NCBI RefSeq assembly: GCF_030269685.1 | Contig: NZ_BSTT01000008.1 | Location: 186,001 to 250,000 of the forward strand | Length of the DNA: 64,000 bases | Reading direction: 5' to 3' | DNA from: Actinomycetospora sp. NBRC 106378 | GTDB taxonomy: Bacteria > Actinomycetota > Actinomycetes > Mycobacteriales > Pseudonocardiaceae | Part shown: positions 16,437-24,073 of the stretch, one piece after another | Position numbering within the stretch: the stretch's first letter is position 1 | Layout of the letters: every line of letters begins with the position of its first letter | Translations under genes and position numbers: made by a program | The notes under the pieces: generated by a model | What the model was told of the DNA's origin: nothing | Seen by the model: only the letters and a program-made list of their open reading frames with translations | The model's database searches: none

Positions 16437-17438
16437 GTGCGTCTCCCCCTCCGGACCCGCGTCCTCGGTGCCCTCCGCACCACCCTCGGCGGCTCGGTCG
16501 CCGACCTGTCACCCGCGGAGGTGCCCGCCGCCCGGGAGCGGTCGGGGCGCATCCAGGCCGGCCCGGCCGGCCGGGCGATCGTCGGCCGGCACGACCGTCG
16601 GGTCGTCACCGAGGACGCCACGCTCGACGTGCCCGGCGCGGTCCTCCCCGTGCGCGTCTACCGGCCGCCGCACGTCGCGCAGGTGCCCGCACCCGTCGTC
16701 GTGAACATCCACGGCGGCGGGTTCGTGCAGGGCGACCTCGACCAGTCCGACTGGTTCTGCGGGCAGGTCGCGCTCACGGCGGGCGCGGTGGTCGTCTCGT
16801 TGGACTACCGCCTCGCACCCGAGCACCCGTTCCCGGTCCCCGCGCAGGACTGCTACGCCGCCGTCGAGGCCCTGGTCGCCGAGCCGGGGCGCTTCGGCGT
16901 CGACCCGCACCGGGTCGCCGTCATGGGCGACAGCGCCGGCGGCAACCTCTCCACCGTCGTCTGCCTCATGGCCCGCGACGCCCGCCGCCGCGGCGACCCG
17001 GCCCCGACCATCGGCGCCCAGTGCCTGATCTACCCGGGCACCGAGATGGTCGACGTGCTGCCGTCCGAACGCGCCCTGCCGACCGCCCCGATCCTGCACG
17101 CGAGCGACATCCGCGGCTTCCACCGCCTCTACCTCGCGGGCGCCGACGGCACCGATCCGTACGCCTCCCCGCTGCGCGCCGACCTCGCCGACCTGCCGCC
17201 CGCGTTGGTGCAGACCGCCGAGCACGACCCCCTGCGCGACCACGGGATCCGCTACGCCGACGCGCTGCGCGCCGCGGGCGTGACCGTCCGCTACACCGAC
17301 TACCAGGGCGCGTGTCACGGCTACGTCTCGATGCCCCGCCTGCTCCCGACGACGGCGCACCAGGCGGCGTGGGAGGTCGCGTCCTGGGTCAGCACCTGCC
17401 TGAGGCCGTCGGGGGGCTCGCCTACCGTGGTGCCGTGA
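16437..17438 (+). CDS. Alpha/beta hydrolase, hormone-sensitive-lipase (HSL) type esterase
   Basis: 333 aa from GTG 16437. HSL family motifs: HGGGF (oxyanion hole), nucleophile Ser in VMGDSAGGNLS, Asp in TAEHDPLRDHG and His in GACHGYVSM. The N-terminal cap (residues 1-75) is helical. It likely hydrolyses short- to medium-chain acyl esters in the cytosol. The stop overlaps the next gene (GTGA), so it may belong to the same transcript as the copper-type pair that follows, although the functions look unrelated. Confidence 0.88.
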   Translation: MRLPLRTRVLGALRTTLGGSVADLSPAEVPAARERSGRIQAGPAGRAIVGRHDRRVVTEDATLDVPGAVLPVRVYRPPHVAQVPAPVVVNIHGGGFVQGDLDQSDWFCGQVALTAGAVVVSLDYRLAPEHPFPVPAQDCYAAVEALVAEPGRFGVDPHRVAVMGDSAGGNLSTVVCLMARDARRRGDPAPTIGAQCLIYPGTEMVDVLPSERALPTAPILHASDIRGFHRLYLAGADGTDPYASPLRADLADLPPALVQTAEHDPLRDHGIRYADALRAAGVTVRYTDYQGACHGYVSMPRLLPTTAHQAAWEVASWVSTCLRPSGGSPTVVP

Positions 17439-17974
17439 CCTCGACCGGCGCGCGCAGGCTCGGCGTGGGCGCGCTCGCGCCCGCGCTCGGCGCGGCCGCC
17501 CACGTCGAGGCAGGCGGCGGGCTCCCCGAGCTGACGCCGCCGGTCCTGGTCGTCGGATTCCTGACGGCGGGTCTGGCCGCCCTGGTGGTGCGCCGCCGCA
17601 TCGGGGTCGTGCGGCTCACCCTCGTGCTCGCCGCCGGGCAGGTGGGCTGGCACCTGACGATGGGCGACGCCCACGTGGGCCACGCGATGGCTCACGGGAT
17701 GACCCCCGCCGCGCCGTCACCCGGGATGGTCGCCGCGCACGCCGTGGCGACGCTGCTCGTCGTCCTCGGGGCCGCGGGCGCCGACCGGGCCGTGGCGACG
17801 ATGCTCGCCGCGCGGGTCGGGGCGCTGCTGTCCCTGCTCGGCCCGGGTCCGCTGGTCCCGGCGGCGCCTCCCGTCCGGCACGGGCGTCCGCCGGTCGTCG
17901 CAGCCCCGATCACCTCCGCCTTGCTGCGTGTCCGTCCCCTGCGCGGTCCTCCGGTGCGTCCCGCCGTCGCGTGA
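17435..17974 (+). CDS. Small integral membrane protein with His/Met-rich loop, upstream of copC
   Basis: 179 aa from GTG 17435. It has about four hydrophobic helices, with a short loop WHLTMGDAHVGHAMAHGMTP carrying several His and Met residues that suit copper binding. The C-terminus is Pro/Arg-rich. It lies 27 nt before copC and has the look of the small membrane proteins that accompany copC/copD and DUF1775 genes in actinobacteria. A role in periplasmic copper handling is inferred from the neighbour and the His/Met loop only. Confidence 0.65.
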   Translation: MTSTGARRLGVGALAPALGAAAHVEAGGGLPELTPPVLVVGFLTAGLAALVVRRRIGVVRLTLVLAAGQVGWHLTMGDAHVGHAMAHGMTPAAPSPGMVAAHAVATLLVVLGAAGADRAVATMLAARVGALLSLLGPGPLVPAAPPVRHGRPPVVAAPITSALLRVRPLRGPPVRPAVA

Positions 17975-18001
17975 CCACCTCCGACCCCACCTGAAGGGAC
18001 C

Positions 18002-18592
18002 ATGACCTCCACCTCCGCGCCCCGCGGCGCGTTCCTCCGCCCTGCCCTCGTGGCCGTGCTCGTCGGCCTCCTGGCGTTCCTCGGCGCCGGGCCCGCCGCC
18101 GCCCACGACGTGCTCGAGGGCAGCGACCCCGCCGACGGCTCGTCGGTCGCCACCGCCCCGTCCAGGATCACGCTGACCTTCGACGAGGCCCCCACCCCGA
18201 ACACCGCCACGATCACCGTCGTCGGCCCCGACGGCACCACCCACTACGAGTCCGGCGCCCCTACCTCGGACGGCGCGAAGATCTCGGTCGCTGTCGCACC
18301 GCTCGGGGCCGCCGGGCGCTACGAGATCGGCTACCGGGTCGTCTCCGACGACGGGCACCCCGTCTCCGGCGCCCTGTCCTTCACGCTGACGACGCCGGGG
18401 CCGGCCGCGGCGGCGGCCACGACGTCGTCCGCCGGCGCCCCGGCGACCACCGCACCGCCGGTGACCCCGAGCAACGCGGCCGCCGCGTCACCCGCCGCGG
18501 ACGAGGGCGGTGTCCCCGCGTGGCCGTTCGTGGTGCTGGCGATCGTCGTCGTCCTCGGGGCGGTCGTCCTGGTGCTGCGGCGCCGGGCGTAA
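18002..18592 (+). CDS. CopC-domain copper-resistance protein, membrane anchored
   Basis: 196 aa with GAAGGGACC ahead of the ATG. An N-terminal signal peptide ends at GPAAA, so the mature protein would begin with AHDVLEGSDPADGS, placing the conserved Cu-binding His at the N-terminus as in CopC. The second Cu site is the Asp/His in VVSDDGHPVSGALSF. The CopC beta barrel (about 36-130) is followed by a Thr/Ala/Pro linker and a C-terminal transmembrane helix with an RRR stop signal. It binds copper outside the membrane; CopD is not fused or adjacent. A strong terminator follows. Confidence 0.92.
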   Translation: MTSTSAPRGAFLRPALVAVLVGLLAFLGAGPAAAHDVLEGSDPADGSSVATAPSRITLTFDEAPTPNTATITVVGPDGTTHYESGAPTSDGAKISVAVAPLGAAGRYEIGYRVVSDDGHPVSGALSFTLTTPGPAAAAATTSSAGAPATTAPPVTPSNAAAASPAADEGGVPAWPFVVLAIVVVLGAVVLVLRRRA

Positions 18593-18615
18593 ATCGCGGC
18601 CCCGTGCTGAGCGAC

Positions 18616-18653
18616 GGGCCCCGTCGGTCGAATCCGTTCGAGCGACGGGGCCC
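18616..18653 (+). terminator. Terminator after copC
   Basis: Stem of 17 bp with one mismatch (arms 18616-18632 and 18637-18653, GGGCCCCGTCG against CGACGGGGCCC) and a TCCG loop, followed by TTCG. It begins 23 nt after the copC stop. Typical GC-rich intrinsic terminator. Confidence 0.85.
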
Positions 18654-18681
18654 TTCGCGTCGGGTCCCGCGCCCCCTGTGT

Positions 18682-18840
18682 GAGGTGCACGCCAGGCACG
18701 TCGGAGCGCGCTCGCGGCTGCCTCACGTGACTCTCGCGCCGGCGGCGGCTGGGAGTCATCGGCCCGCCGTCTCCGCGAGGTGCACGCCAGGCACGCCGGA
18801 GGGCACTCGCGGCTGCCTCACGTGACTCTCGCGCCGGCGG
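18682..18840. repeat. Two direct copies of a 64-bp intergenic repeat
   Basis: Copies at 18682-18745 and 18777-18840 differ at only three of 64 positions. Each starts GAGGTGCACGCCAGGCA and ends CGTGACTCTCGCGCCGGCGG. Each is itself an imperfect palindrome (GAGGTGCAC..AGGCA at the left, TGCCTCACGTGACTC at the right). They occupy the convergent gap between copC and the L,D-transpeptidase gene, between that gap's two terminators. More diverged members lie at 20746-20804 and 20830-20889. Confidence 0.85.
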
Positions 18841-18858
18841 GGCGGGCGGCCCGGAACG

Positions 18859-18907
18859 AGCGAAGGGCCCCTCCGGTCGGCTTGTCCGACGGGAGGGGCC
18901 CTTCGCT
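18859..18907 (-). terminator. Terminator for the L,D-transpeptidase gene
   Basis: Stem of 22 bp with one mismatch (arms 18859-18880 and 18886-18907, AGCGAAGGGCCCCTCC against GGAGGGGCCCTTCGCT) and a 5-nt loop. It lies 18 nt beyond the stop of the minus-strand transpeptidase gene at 18925. Confidence 0.85.
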
Positions 18908-18924
18908 CGGGTGGGGCGGAACGC

Positions 18925-19428
18925 CTACTGGACGATCTGCACCCGGTCGTTCGGGTTCAGGTGCTCGAAGAAGCGCTTCGCGTCGGCCTCGTTCAGGCGC
19001 ACGCAGCCCGCCGACTGCCGGTCGAGAGTCCCCTGGTGGAACGCCCGGCCGTTGTTGTCGAAGAACACCGCGTACGGCATCTTCGCGCCCTCGTACTCCT
19101 GGCTGACGTGGTACTGGTCCTTGCGCTGGATGATGAAGTCGCCGGTCGGGGTCTCGTGCCCCTTGCCACCGTGCGAGTTGGCGACCGGCCCGTAGACGAC
19201 GTTGCCCTTGCCGTCCAGCAGCCAGGTCTTGTTCTCGGAGAGGTCCACACATGCCTTGATGGTCGGCGTGGTGCACGGCGTCCCGCCGACACCCGGCGCC
19301 GTCCCCGCCGGGGCGGCCGCCGCCGCGATACCCGAGGCCTGGACCAGTCCCATCCCGACCGCTGCGGCCGAGAGGAGGACGCGCCCCGTGCCCGGGCGCT
19401 CCTGCTTGCGATGCCTGCCCTTGCTCAA
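18925..19428 (-). CDS. L,D-transpeptidase (YkuD domain), secreted
   Basis: 167 aa from a TTG at 19428 with GAGG 5 nt upstream; an upstream in-frame ATG (MPARRVAGAW) is possible but lacks a site. The basic start and hydrophobic stretch (VLLSAAAVGMGLVQASGIAAA) make a signal peptide or anchor. The YkuD domain (about 60-165) has the catalytic pattern FHQGTLDRQSAGCVRLN, i.e. H-x-S-x-G-C-x-R with the nucleophile Cys. It probably makes 3-3 crosslinks in peptidoglycan or attaches ligands to it. It is short for an actinobacterial LDT: it lacks the Ig-like domains found in mycobacterial enzymes. Confidence 0.9.
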   Translation of the reverse strand: MSKGRHRKQERPGTGRVLLSAAAVGMGLVQASGIAAAAAPAGTAPGVGGTPCTTPTIKACVDLSENKTWLLDGKGNVVYGPVANSHGGKGHETPTGDFIIQRKDQYHVSQEYEGAKMPYAVFFDNNGRAFHQGTLDRQSAGCVRLNEADAKRFFEHLNPNDRVQIVQ

Positions 19429-19631
19429 TGAACCTCGCTCGCTCGTCCACGCGCCGGCCACGCGCCGTGCCGGCATGCACGCACGGCTCCCCCCGAGCGC
19501 GCACGAAAGGGACAACGACGCGGGAACGGGGCAGTCACGAACCGGATTGACGACACGAGATGGGTCGCACCGGGGCAACCCGGGCGGCCGCCACCCGTCG
19601 TCGGGAAAGGTCCTGGCGAAGGGGCGAGCGG

Positions 19632-20153
19632 TCAGCCCTGCGCCTGCGCCGCCCGGGTGAACGCCTCGTACGCGTCGTCGCCGAAGAGCACGAAGCGGAC
19701 CTCCTCGACGGCCGTCCGGGTGGTTGCGACGGTCTGCACGGCGATGCGGGCCGCATCGTCCATCGGCCAGCCGTAGACACCCGCGGAGATCGCGGGGAAC
19801 GCGACGGTGCGGGCGCCGAGTTCGTCGGCCACGCGCAGGGACTCGCGGTAGGCGCTGGCGAGCAACCCGGAGCGGTCCTTCGACTTCGCGTAGACCGGCC
19901 CGACCGTGTGGATCACGTGCTGCGCGGGCAGCTTCCCCGCGGTCGTGGCGACGGCCTGACCGGTGGGCAGTCCGTCGGGGAGGCTGGTCGACCGCAGCTC
20001 CTTGCACTCCGCGAGGATCTCCGGTCCGCCGCGACGGTGGATCGCGCCGTCGACCCCACCACCGCCGAGCAGCCCCGAGTTGGCGGCGTTGACGACGGCG
20101 TCGACCTCCTGAGTCGTGATGTCCCCCTGCACGAGGGTGATGCGCGCTCCCAC
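19632..20153 (-). CDS. Macrodomain protein (O-acetyl-ADP-ribose deacetylase type)
   Basis: 173 aa, a single MacroD/YmdB-type macrodomain. Ligand-site motifs are VVNAANSGLLGGGGVDGAIHRRGG (first part shown up to GGGGVDGAIH), with the catalytic Asn/Asp in that loop, and FPAISAGVYGWP in the diphosphate loop. This family removes ADP-ribose from Glu/Asp side chains and hydrolyses O-acetyl-ADP-ribose in the cytosol. No ADP-ribosyltransferase is seen nearby. It is divergent from the SRPBCC gene with a 32-nt gap. Confidence 0.92.
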   Translation of the reverse strand: MGARITLVQGDITTQEVDAVVNAANSGLLGGGGVDGAIHRRGGPEILAECKELRSTSLPDGLPTGQAVATTAGKLPAQHVIHTVGPVYAKSKDRSGLLASAYRESLRVADELGARTVAFPAISAGVYGWPMDDAARIAVQTVATTRTAVEEVRFVLFGDDAYEAFTRAAQAQG

Positions 20154-20185
20154 GGCACGGCAGTACCCGGGGCCGTGCCACGATC

Positions 20186-20641
20186 ATGCGTATGACGTCC
20201 GACCACAGCATCGAGGTGTCCCGCCTGGTCGACGCGCCGCCGGAGCGCGCCTTCGCCCTCGTCGCCGATCCGGACCGCCACCCCGACATCGACGCCTCGG
20301 GCATGGTGCGCGCGTCGCAGACGCACCTCGCCCTCACCGAGCTCGGCGACGTGTTCACGATGGACATGCACAACGAGCAGATGGGCGACTACACCGTGGA
20401 GAACCACGTGGTCGTCTACGAGTCCGATTCCGCGCTCGGCTGGGCTCCGGCCGGCCCGGGGCAGCGCCCGGCCGGCTACACGTGGATCTACACCTTCGAG
20501 CCCGAGGGGGACGGCACGCGCGTGACCCTCACCTACGACTGGTCGGCCGTCACCGATCCGCAGCTGGCGGTGTACTTCCCGGTCGTCGACGCCGACACGT
20601 TGGACGCGTCGCTCGGTCTCCTGGCGGAGGCGCTGGCGTAG
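20186..20641 (+). CDS. SRPBCC superfamily protein (polyketide cyclase/START-like)
   Basis: 151 aa. A helix-grip fold protein with the expected N-terminal strand IEVSRLVDAPPERAFALVAD, PDRHPDIDASGMV, and a C-terminal helix DASLGLLAEALA. A hydrophobic ligand pocket is implied; there is no enzymatic signature. ATG 20186 and ATG 20192 are both possible starts. Ligand unknown; relatives are often annotated as polyketide cyclase/dehydrase without evidence. Confidence 0.8.
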   Translation: MRMTSDHSIEVSRLVDAPPERAFALVADPDRHPDIDASGMVRASQTHLALTELGDVFTMDMHNEQMGDYTVENHVVVYESDSALGWAPAGPGQRPAGYTWIYTFEPEGDGTRVTLTYDWSAVTDPQLAVYFPVVDADTLDASLGLLAEALA

Positions 20642-20682
20642 GAGGTGAGGTGGCCTCCGGCCTCCCGAGCGCTGGGGCCCGA

Positions 20683-20720
20683 TGTCAGCGGTGGCACACG
20701 GTTGACACCGGACGTCAGCA
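20683..20720. repeat. Diverged inverted copy of the 2021-2140 repeat unit
   Basis: TGTCAGCGGTGGCACACG followed by GTTGACACCGGACGTCAGCA is the reverse complement of the 30-bp unit at 2021-2140 with few changes. It lies in the convergent gap between genes ending at 20641 and 20873, mirroring the location of the tandem array. Confidence 0.8.
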
Positions 20721-20745
20721 GCGCGCCACGCTCGGGCCCGCCACA

Positions 20746-20889
20746 GCGAGGTGCACACCAGGCATCCTCCGGGGCCGTCCGACCTGCGCTGAGTGCCACT
20801 CGCGAACGCGAGCGCCGCCGCTTCCGGCCGCGAGGTGTGCACCAGGCAGGATCGCGGGCCTCCGAACCTGCCCTATGTGCCACTCGCGG
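20746..20889. repeat. Two diverged palindromic repeats; the second overlaps a gene end
   Basis: Elements at 20746-20804 and 20830-20889 begin GCGAGGTG(T)GCACACCAGGCA-like and end with TGCCACTCGCG. They are related to the 64-bp repeats at 18682-18840 in their GAGGTGCAC..CAGGCA start. The arms are complementary (GCGAGGTGCAC against GTGCCACTCGC), so each is an imperfect palindrome. The second supplies the TAG stop and the last three codons of the pseudouridine synthase gene at 20873. Confidence 0.7.
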
Positions 20890-21592
20890 CATCGCGGAGC
20901 AGAGCGCGGAACTCGTCGTCCGGCTCGGCGGTGACGGTCCGGCGCTGTCCGTCCGGGGCATCGAAGACCAGGCGGTGGGCGTGCAGCCCGGTGCGGCTCG
21001 TGGGGTTCTTCTCGAAGAGCGGGTCGCCGACGAGTGCGTGCCCGATCCACGCCAGGTGGACCCGGATCTGGTGTCGCCGCCCCGTCACCGGGTGGACCTC
21101 GAGCAACGTCCGGCCGTCGCATTCCTCGACCTTCGTGAAGGTGGTCGTGCTCGGGTAGACGTCCTTGGACGTGTCGACCGCGTCCTCGGGCACGCTCCAG
21201 AGCCCGTCGACCGAGGTGATCGCCTCACGCGGCGCTGCGATCCGCACGCGGTTCTTGCGGCCGACCGACAGCGGGAGCTCGATCCGCCCCTCGGCCGGGA
21301 GCCCGACCGTCCCGGTCACCGCGAGGTAGGACTTCTCGACGGTGCGCTTGGTGAACTGCCGCGTCAGGTCGCCGTGGGCCTCGAGCTGCTTGGCGAACAG
21401 CACGACGCCGCTGGTGACCTTGTCGATCCGGTGCGCCGGCCAGAGCTTCTCGCCGTCGTCGGCCGCGATCCGGACGATGTCGGTGTCGTGCCGCTCGCCC
21501 ATCACCGACCAGCCGACGGGCTTGTCGAGCACGAGCGCGCCGTCGTCCTCGTAGAGGGTGCGCGCCGCGCGCATGTCGGCCCAGGTCGTCAC
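20873..21592 (-). CDS. RluA-family pseudouridine synthase
   Basis: 239 aa, with no S4 domain. The catalytic motif is HRIDKVTSGVVLFAK (the Asp is the nucleophile). Also present are VLDKPVGWSVM near the N-terminus, KSYLAVTGTV, and TGRRHQIRVHLAWIGHALVGDPLF, the usual C-terminal RNA-site block. It isomerises uridine in rRNA or tRNA; the exact site is not predictable. The 3' end runs into a palindromic repeat at 20830-20889, which contributes the terminal Ser-Gly-Thr and the stop. Confidence 0.9.
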   Translation of the reverse strand: MTTWADMRAARTLYEDDGALVLDKPVGWSVMGERHDTDIVRIAADDGEKLWPAHRIDKVTSGVVLFAKQLEAHGDLTRQFTKRTVEKSYLAVTGTVGLPAEGRIELPLSVGRKNRVRIAAPREAITSVDGLWSVPEDAVDTSKDVYPSTTTFTKVEECDGRTLLEVHPVTGRRHQIRVHLAWIGHALVGDPLFEKNPTSRTGLHAHRLVFDAPDGQRRTVTAEPDDEFRALLRDAASGT

Positions 21593-21643
21593 GCCGTCAT
21601 TGTGACGGCGGGTCGCCCCTGCCGAAGACCCGCGGGGGAGGCC

Positions 21644-21892
21644 TCAGGACTCCCTCGACGCACCCCGCTGCCTGGGCATGTCGACGAGGTGGTCAAACTC
21701 CCCGCGCTTCGCGCCGTCGAGGAAAGCCGCGAACTCGTCGTGGCTGTAGAGGATCGCGCCGTCCTCGGGAGTCAACGAATGACGAAGGGCGACCCCGTCC
21801 CCGTACGGAGCGACCTCGACACACATACCGGCAGCTGCACTGGCGCGCGCCTTCAGCCACTCCAGCGGTTGCTGGCCGTCAAGATCCAACAT
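21644..21892 (-). CDS. DUF397 domain protein
   Basis: 82 aa from ATG 21892 with GGGAGG 7 nt upstream. DUF397 pattern: LEWLKARASAAAGMCVEVAPYGDGVALRHS, shown in part as MCVEVAPY and VALRHS, then the FAAFLDGAKRGEFDHL terminus. Small DUF397 proteins accompany XRE-DUF5753 regulators in actinomycetes (the Streptomyces WhiJ/BldB-type systems), where they modulate DNA binding or behave as a toxin-like partner. A second DUF397 gene is at 22014 and the XRE gene at 22474, all on the minus strand. Confidence 0.88.
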   Translation of the reverse strand: MLDLDGQQPLEWLKARASAAAGMCVEVAPYGDGVALRHSLTPEDGAILYSHDEFAAFLDGAKRGEFDHLVDMPRQRGASRES

Positions 21893-22013
21893 CGGTCGAC
21901 CTCCCCTCACCGTCTCCCCACCGAGGGAGATCGAGAGGCATACGACAATGACACTCGCCGGTAACTTTGGCTAGGTCTCCGGGCGCGCAGCGCCTACGAC
22001 CGACGACCAGCGG

Positions 22014-22229
22014 TCACTGCTCCAAGTGATCGAACTCGCCGCGCCGACATCCGTCGAGGAAGGCTGCAAACTCAGCCCGCGTGTAGAGGAAAGCTCCCTG
22101 CTCAGGACACTTCGAGTCACGCAGGGCGATGTTTTCTTCGTACGGGGCGACCTCGACACACATCCCACCTGGAACACTCGCGCTTGCTTTCTGCCACGCA
22201 AGTGATTGGAGTAGGTGCCCGTCGAGCAT
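22014..22229 (-). CDS. DUF397 domain protein (second copy)
   Basis: 71 aa from ATG 22229 (GTG 22232 also in frame) with a G-rich site 10 nt upstream. It contains WQKASASVPGGMCVEVAPY, ALRDSKCPEQGAFLYTRAEF and FLDGCRRGEFDHLEQ, clearly paralogous to the gene at 21644. It lies 245 nt downstream of the XRE-DUF5753 gene on the same strand. The unexplained gap holds its own promoter or leader. Codon usage is visibly less GC-rich than in most of the window. Confidence 0.88.
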   Translation of the reverse strand: MLDGHLLQSLAWQKASASVPGGMCVEVAPYEENIALRDSKCPEQGAFLYTRAEFAAFLDGCRRGEFDHLEQ

Positions 22230-22232
22230 CAC

Positions 22233-22473
22233 AGTTCGATTCCCCCCTCGGTCACGGGGAGGTCACGATGACTACCCACGCAGTGATCGGCGAGCGTCCT
22301 CCTGCGCCCGGGATGGGTCATCCCACGAACGGGGCACGCGCGCCCGGCGGCTCCAAAGCATCGTTCTCCGGAGCGCAGAGCCCTTGCTGTCCCATGTAGC
22401 GTCGGGACTCGCAACCTTTCGCCGCTTCTCAACGACCGCTCAACCTCGGAGTCGTCGGCGAAGGGCCCCGAGA
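22233..22473. other. Gap between XRE gene and DUF397 gene with a doubtful small reading frame
   Basis: The 241-bp gap contains, on the plus strand, a 43-codon frame (22268-22399, MTTHAVIGERPPAPGM start) preceded by GGGGAGG at a good distance. Its third-position GC is not convincingly high and it has no recognisable domain, so I do not call it a gene. The rest probably holds the promoter of the DUF397 gene at 22229. Confidence 0.4.
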
Positions 22474-23346
22474 TCAGGTACGGGATCTCCGGTAAGAATC
22501 AGAGTACGTCGCGAGGAGCGCGTGCGACTCGGCACGGGACGCCGAGCAGCGTTCGAGGTCCTGCCAAACGTTCTCGAAGCGAGTGATCGTCTCGATGTTG
22601 TCGACGCGCTGAAAGCCGACCAACCCCTCGATGAACACGACATTGGGGCCGGACCTCCCCATGTCGAGAGCCACGAACACGCTGTTCAGACCTGGGTGGA
22701 AACCCGCCGAGAACGGAATGACACGGACCTCAGCAGCTCCGACCCTGCATCGACCGATGATCGACTGCAGCTGCTCGTGCATGACTGCCGAACTTCCGAC
22801 CACACGAGCAAGAACCGCCTCGTCGATGATCACGGAATAGCGACCGCGCGCCGACAGTCGCGCCTGCCTCCCGAGCCGCAGGGAGATTGCCGTCTCGAGC
22901 ACATCCCGATCCTCGGGCGCATCCTGCAGCATCATGGCCCTCATGTACTCGGACGTCTGAAGCAGACCGGGAACCACACCCGAGTTGAACTCGCGGACGT
23001 ACGCGGCATCTCGCTCCAGGTCGATGAATCCGGACGACACGAACCTCTGAAACTCGGTACTCGGTGGAACGACGTCCACCCATGCCTCTCGACGTCTGCG
23101 CGCCCCGCGCGCAGTCTCCTCGAGCTCCGCTGCCTCCCCGGTCTGGACGCCGAAGTAGCGGATCAACGAGACAAGGTCCGGTTCGCTCACTGCACGTGCG
23201 CCGGACTCCATACGGGAGACTTTGCTGATCGAGAAATCAAGGTCGTCGGCTACCTGCTGCGCGGTCTTGCCGGCCTCCTGACGCAACTGGCGCAGCCGGG
23301 CGCCCAGCTGCCGCCGCAGGGTCGTCGGGGTCGGGTCATCGGTCAC
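22474..23346 (-). CDS. XRE-family regulator with DUF5753 domain
   Basis: 290 aa from GTG 23346 with GGGAGGGG about 8 nt upstream. The N-terminal helix-turn-helix (about 10-65) includes AGKTAQQVADDLDFSISKVS and RMESGARAVS. The rest is a DUF5753 domain (GVVPGLLQTSEYMRAMM, VIIDEAVLARVVGS, VRVIPFSAGFHPGLNS). This architecture with DUF397 neighbours is the WhiJ-like developmental or stress regulator module of actinomycetes. It is probably autoregulated through the 120-bp region upstream (direct repeats at 23404 and 23431) and probably controls the downstream DUF397 genes. Confidence 0.9.
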   Translation of the reverse strand: MTDDPTPTTLRRQLGARLRQLRQEAGKTAQQVADDLDFSISKVSRMESGARAVSEPDLVSLIRYFGVQTGEAAELEETARGARRRREAWVDVVPPSTEFQRFVSSGFIDLERDAAYVREFNSGVVPGLLQTSEYMRAMMLQDAPEDRDVLETAISLRLGRQARLSARGRYSVIIDEAVLARVVGSSAVMHEQLQSIIGRCRVGAAEVRVIPFSAGFHPGLNSVFVALDMGRSGPNVVFIEGLVGFQRVDNIETITRFENVWQDLERCSASRAESHALLATYSDSYRRSRT

Positions 23347-23403
23347 CGGACGAGCCCCTCCCGACAACACCGCCGATCGTGTGCATCCGAAACCGGTGCA
23401 GAG

Positions 23404-23437
23404 TTGTCACTTGCCAGTTCGAGTATGCACTTGTCAC
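23404..23437. promoter_or_regulatory. Direct repeats in the divergent promoter region of the XRE gene
   Basis: TTGTCAC occurs at 23404-23410 and again at 23431-23437, 27 bp apart (centre to centre), in an A/T-richer part of the 120-bp space between the XRE gene (start 23346, minus) and the plus-strand genes. Either copy could serve as a -35 element (TTGTCA), and spaced direct repeats are also typical binding sites for XRE-type regulators. No protein can be assigned with certainty. Confidence 0.4.
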
Positions 23438-23465
23438 AGTAGAGAAACACGGCGGGGGGACGTCG

Positions 23466-23546
23466 ATGACGCGCCGGGAGTCTCCAGAGGAGACCCCGGA
23501 CGCGGACCTCCCCACAGCCGATCAGTTCCCTGCTGGGGAGAGGTGA
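23466..23546 (+). CDS. Possible 26-aa leader peptide gene
   Basis: A 27-codon frame (MTRRESPEETPDADLPTADQ..., 26 aa) beginning with ATG after GGGGGGA. Its TGA overlaps a GTG (23543) that opens the same reading frame as the zinc-ribbon gene at 23750, so it could be a translationally coupled small gene or leader. No family is recognised. The remainder of 23547-23749 is open in the zinc-ribbon frame but does not look conserved. Confidence 0.3.
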   Translation: MTRRESPEETPDADLPTADQFPAGER

Positions 23547-23749
23547 TCGACTGGGACGAGGAAACGACGACGCGGGGCGATCTCCCGCGCACCCACGGGA
23601 CAGAGAAAAGGCGCTGCACCGACGTGCGGCAACACGTCCTGGCACAGCGCCCTCTCTGCGATCACATCGCCGGATCACGAGTCCGGCCATGCGCGCCCGG
23701 GTCGAACTCGACCCGGATCGACTTCCCCTCCCGGTCAGGAGCAGAACCG

Positions 23750-24073
23750 ATGCAGCATTTGTACCGCGCCTGTCAACGCATCTTCAGACGACTGGCGGAC
23801 GATCTCTTCGCCCACGACGACCTCCGCGCCCACGCGCGCGGGTGGACCGTCGAACCCATCCCCCACGGCACGGGCCGGCGCTACCGCGATCCCCGCTGGG
23901 ACCGGCTCAGCGCCTGCCACCACTGCGACGGGATCGGCTACCGCGGCATCGACGCGTGCCCGGCGTGCGCAGGCCGCGGGGTCCTCGACACCGCCGCCGC
24001 ACCCGCCGTCGGGAACCCCCAGATCGAGCGGAAGCCCCTGAAGGTCGTGGCCGAGCGTCTGGACCAGCCGTGA
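23750..24073 (+). CDS. Small zinc-ribbon (DnaJ-type CxxCxGxG) protein
   Basis: 107 aa from ATG 23750, which has AGGAG 8 nt upstream; a longer form from GTG 23543 (176 aa) is possible. The core is CHHCDGIGYRGIDACPACAG, two CxxCxG(x)G half-sites that form one DnaJ-type zinc ribbon, preceded by RGWTVEPIPHGTGRRYRDPR. Proteins of this kind occur in actinomycete mobile-element and regulatory loci, with function unknown. It overlaps the next gene by GTGA, so the two are co-translated. Confidence 0.65.
   Translation: MQHLYRACQRIFRRLADDLFAHDDLRAHARGWTVEPIPHGTGRRYRDPRWDRLSACHHCDGIGYRGIDACPACAGRGVLDTAAAPAVGNPQIERKPLKVVAERLDQP

Noticed and set aside
22268-22399. 43-aa plus-strand gene opposite the DUF397 promoter
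   Set aside because: It has a good ribosome site but weak codon bias and no domain; it may be a chance frame in the promoter region.
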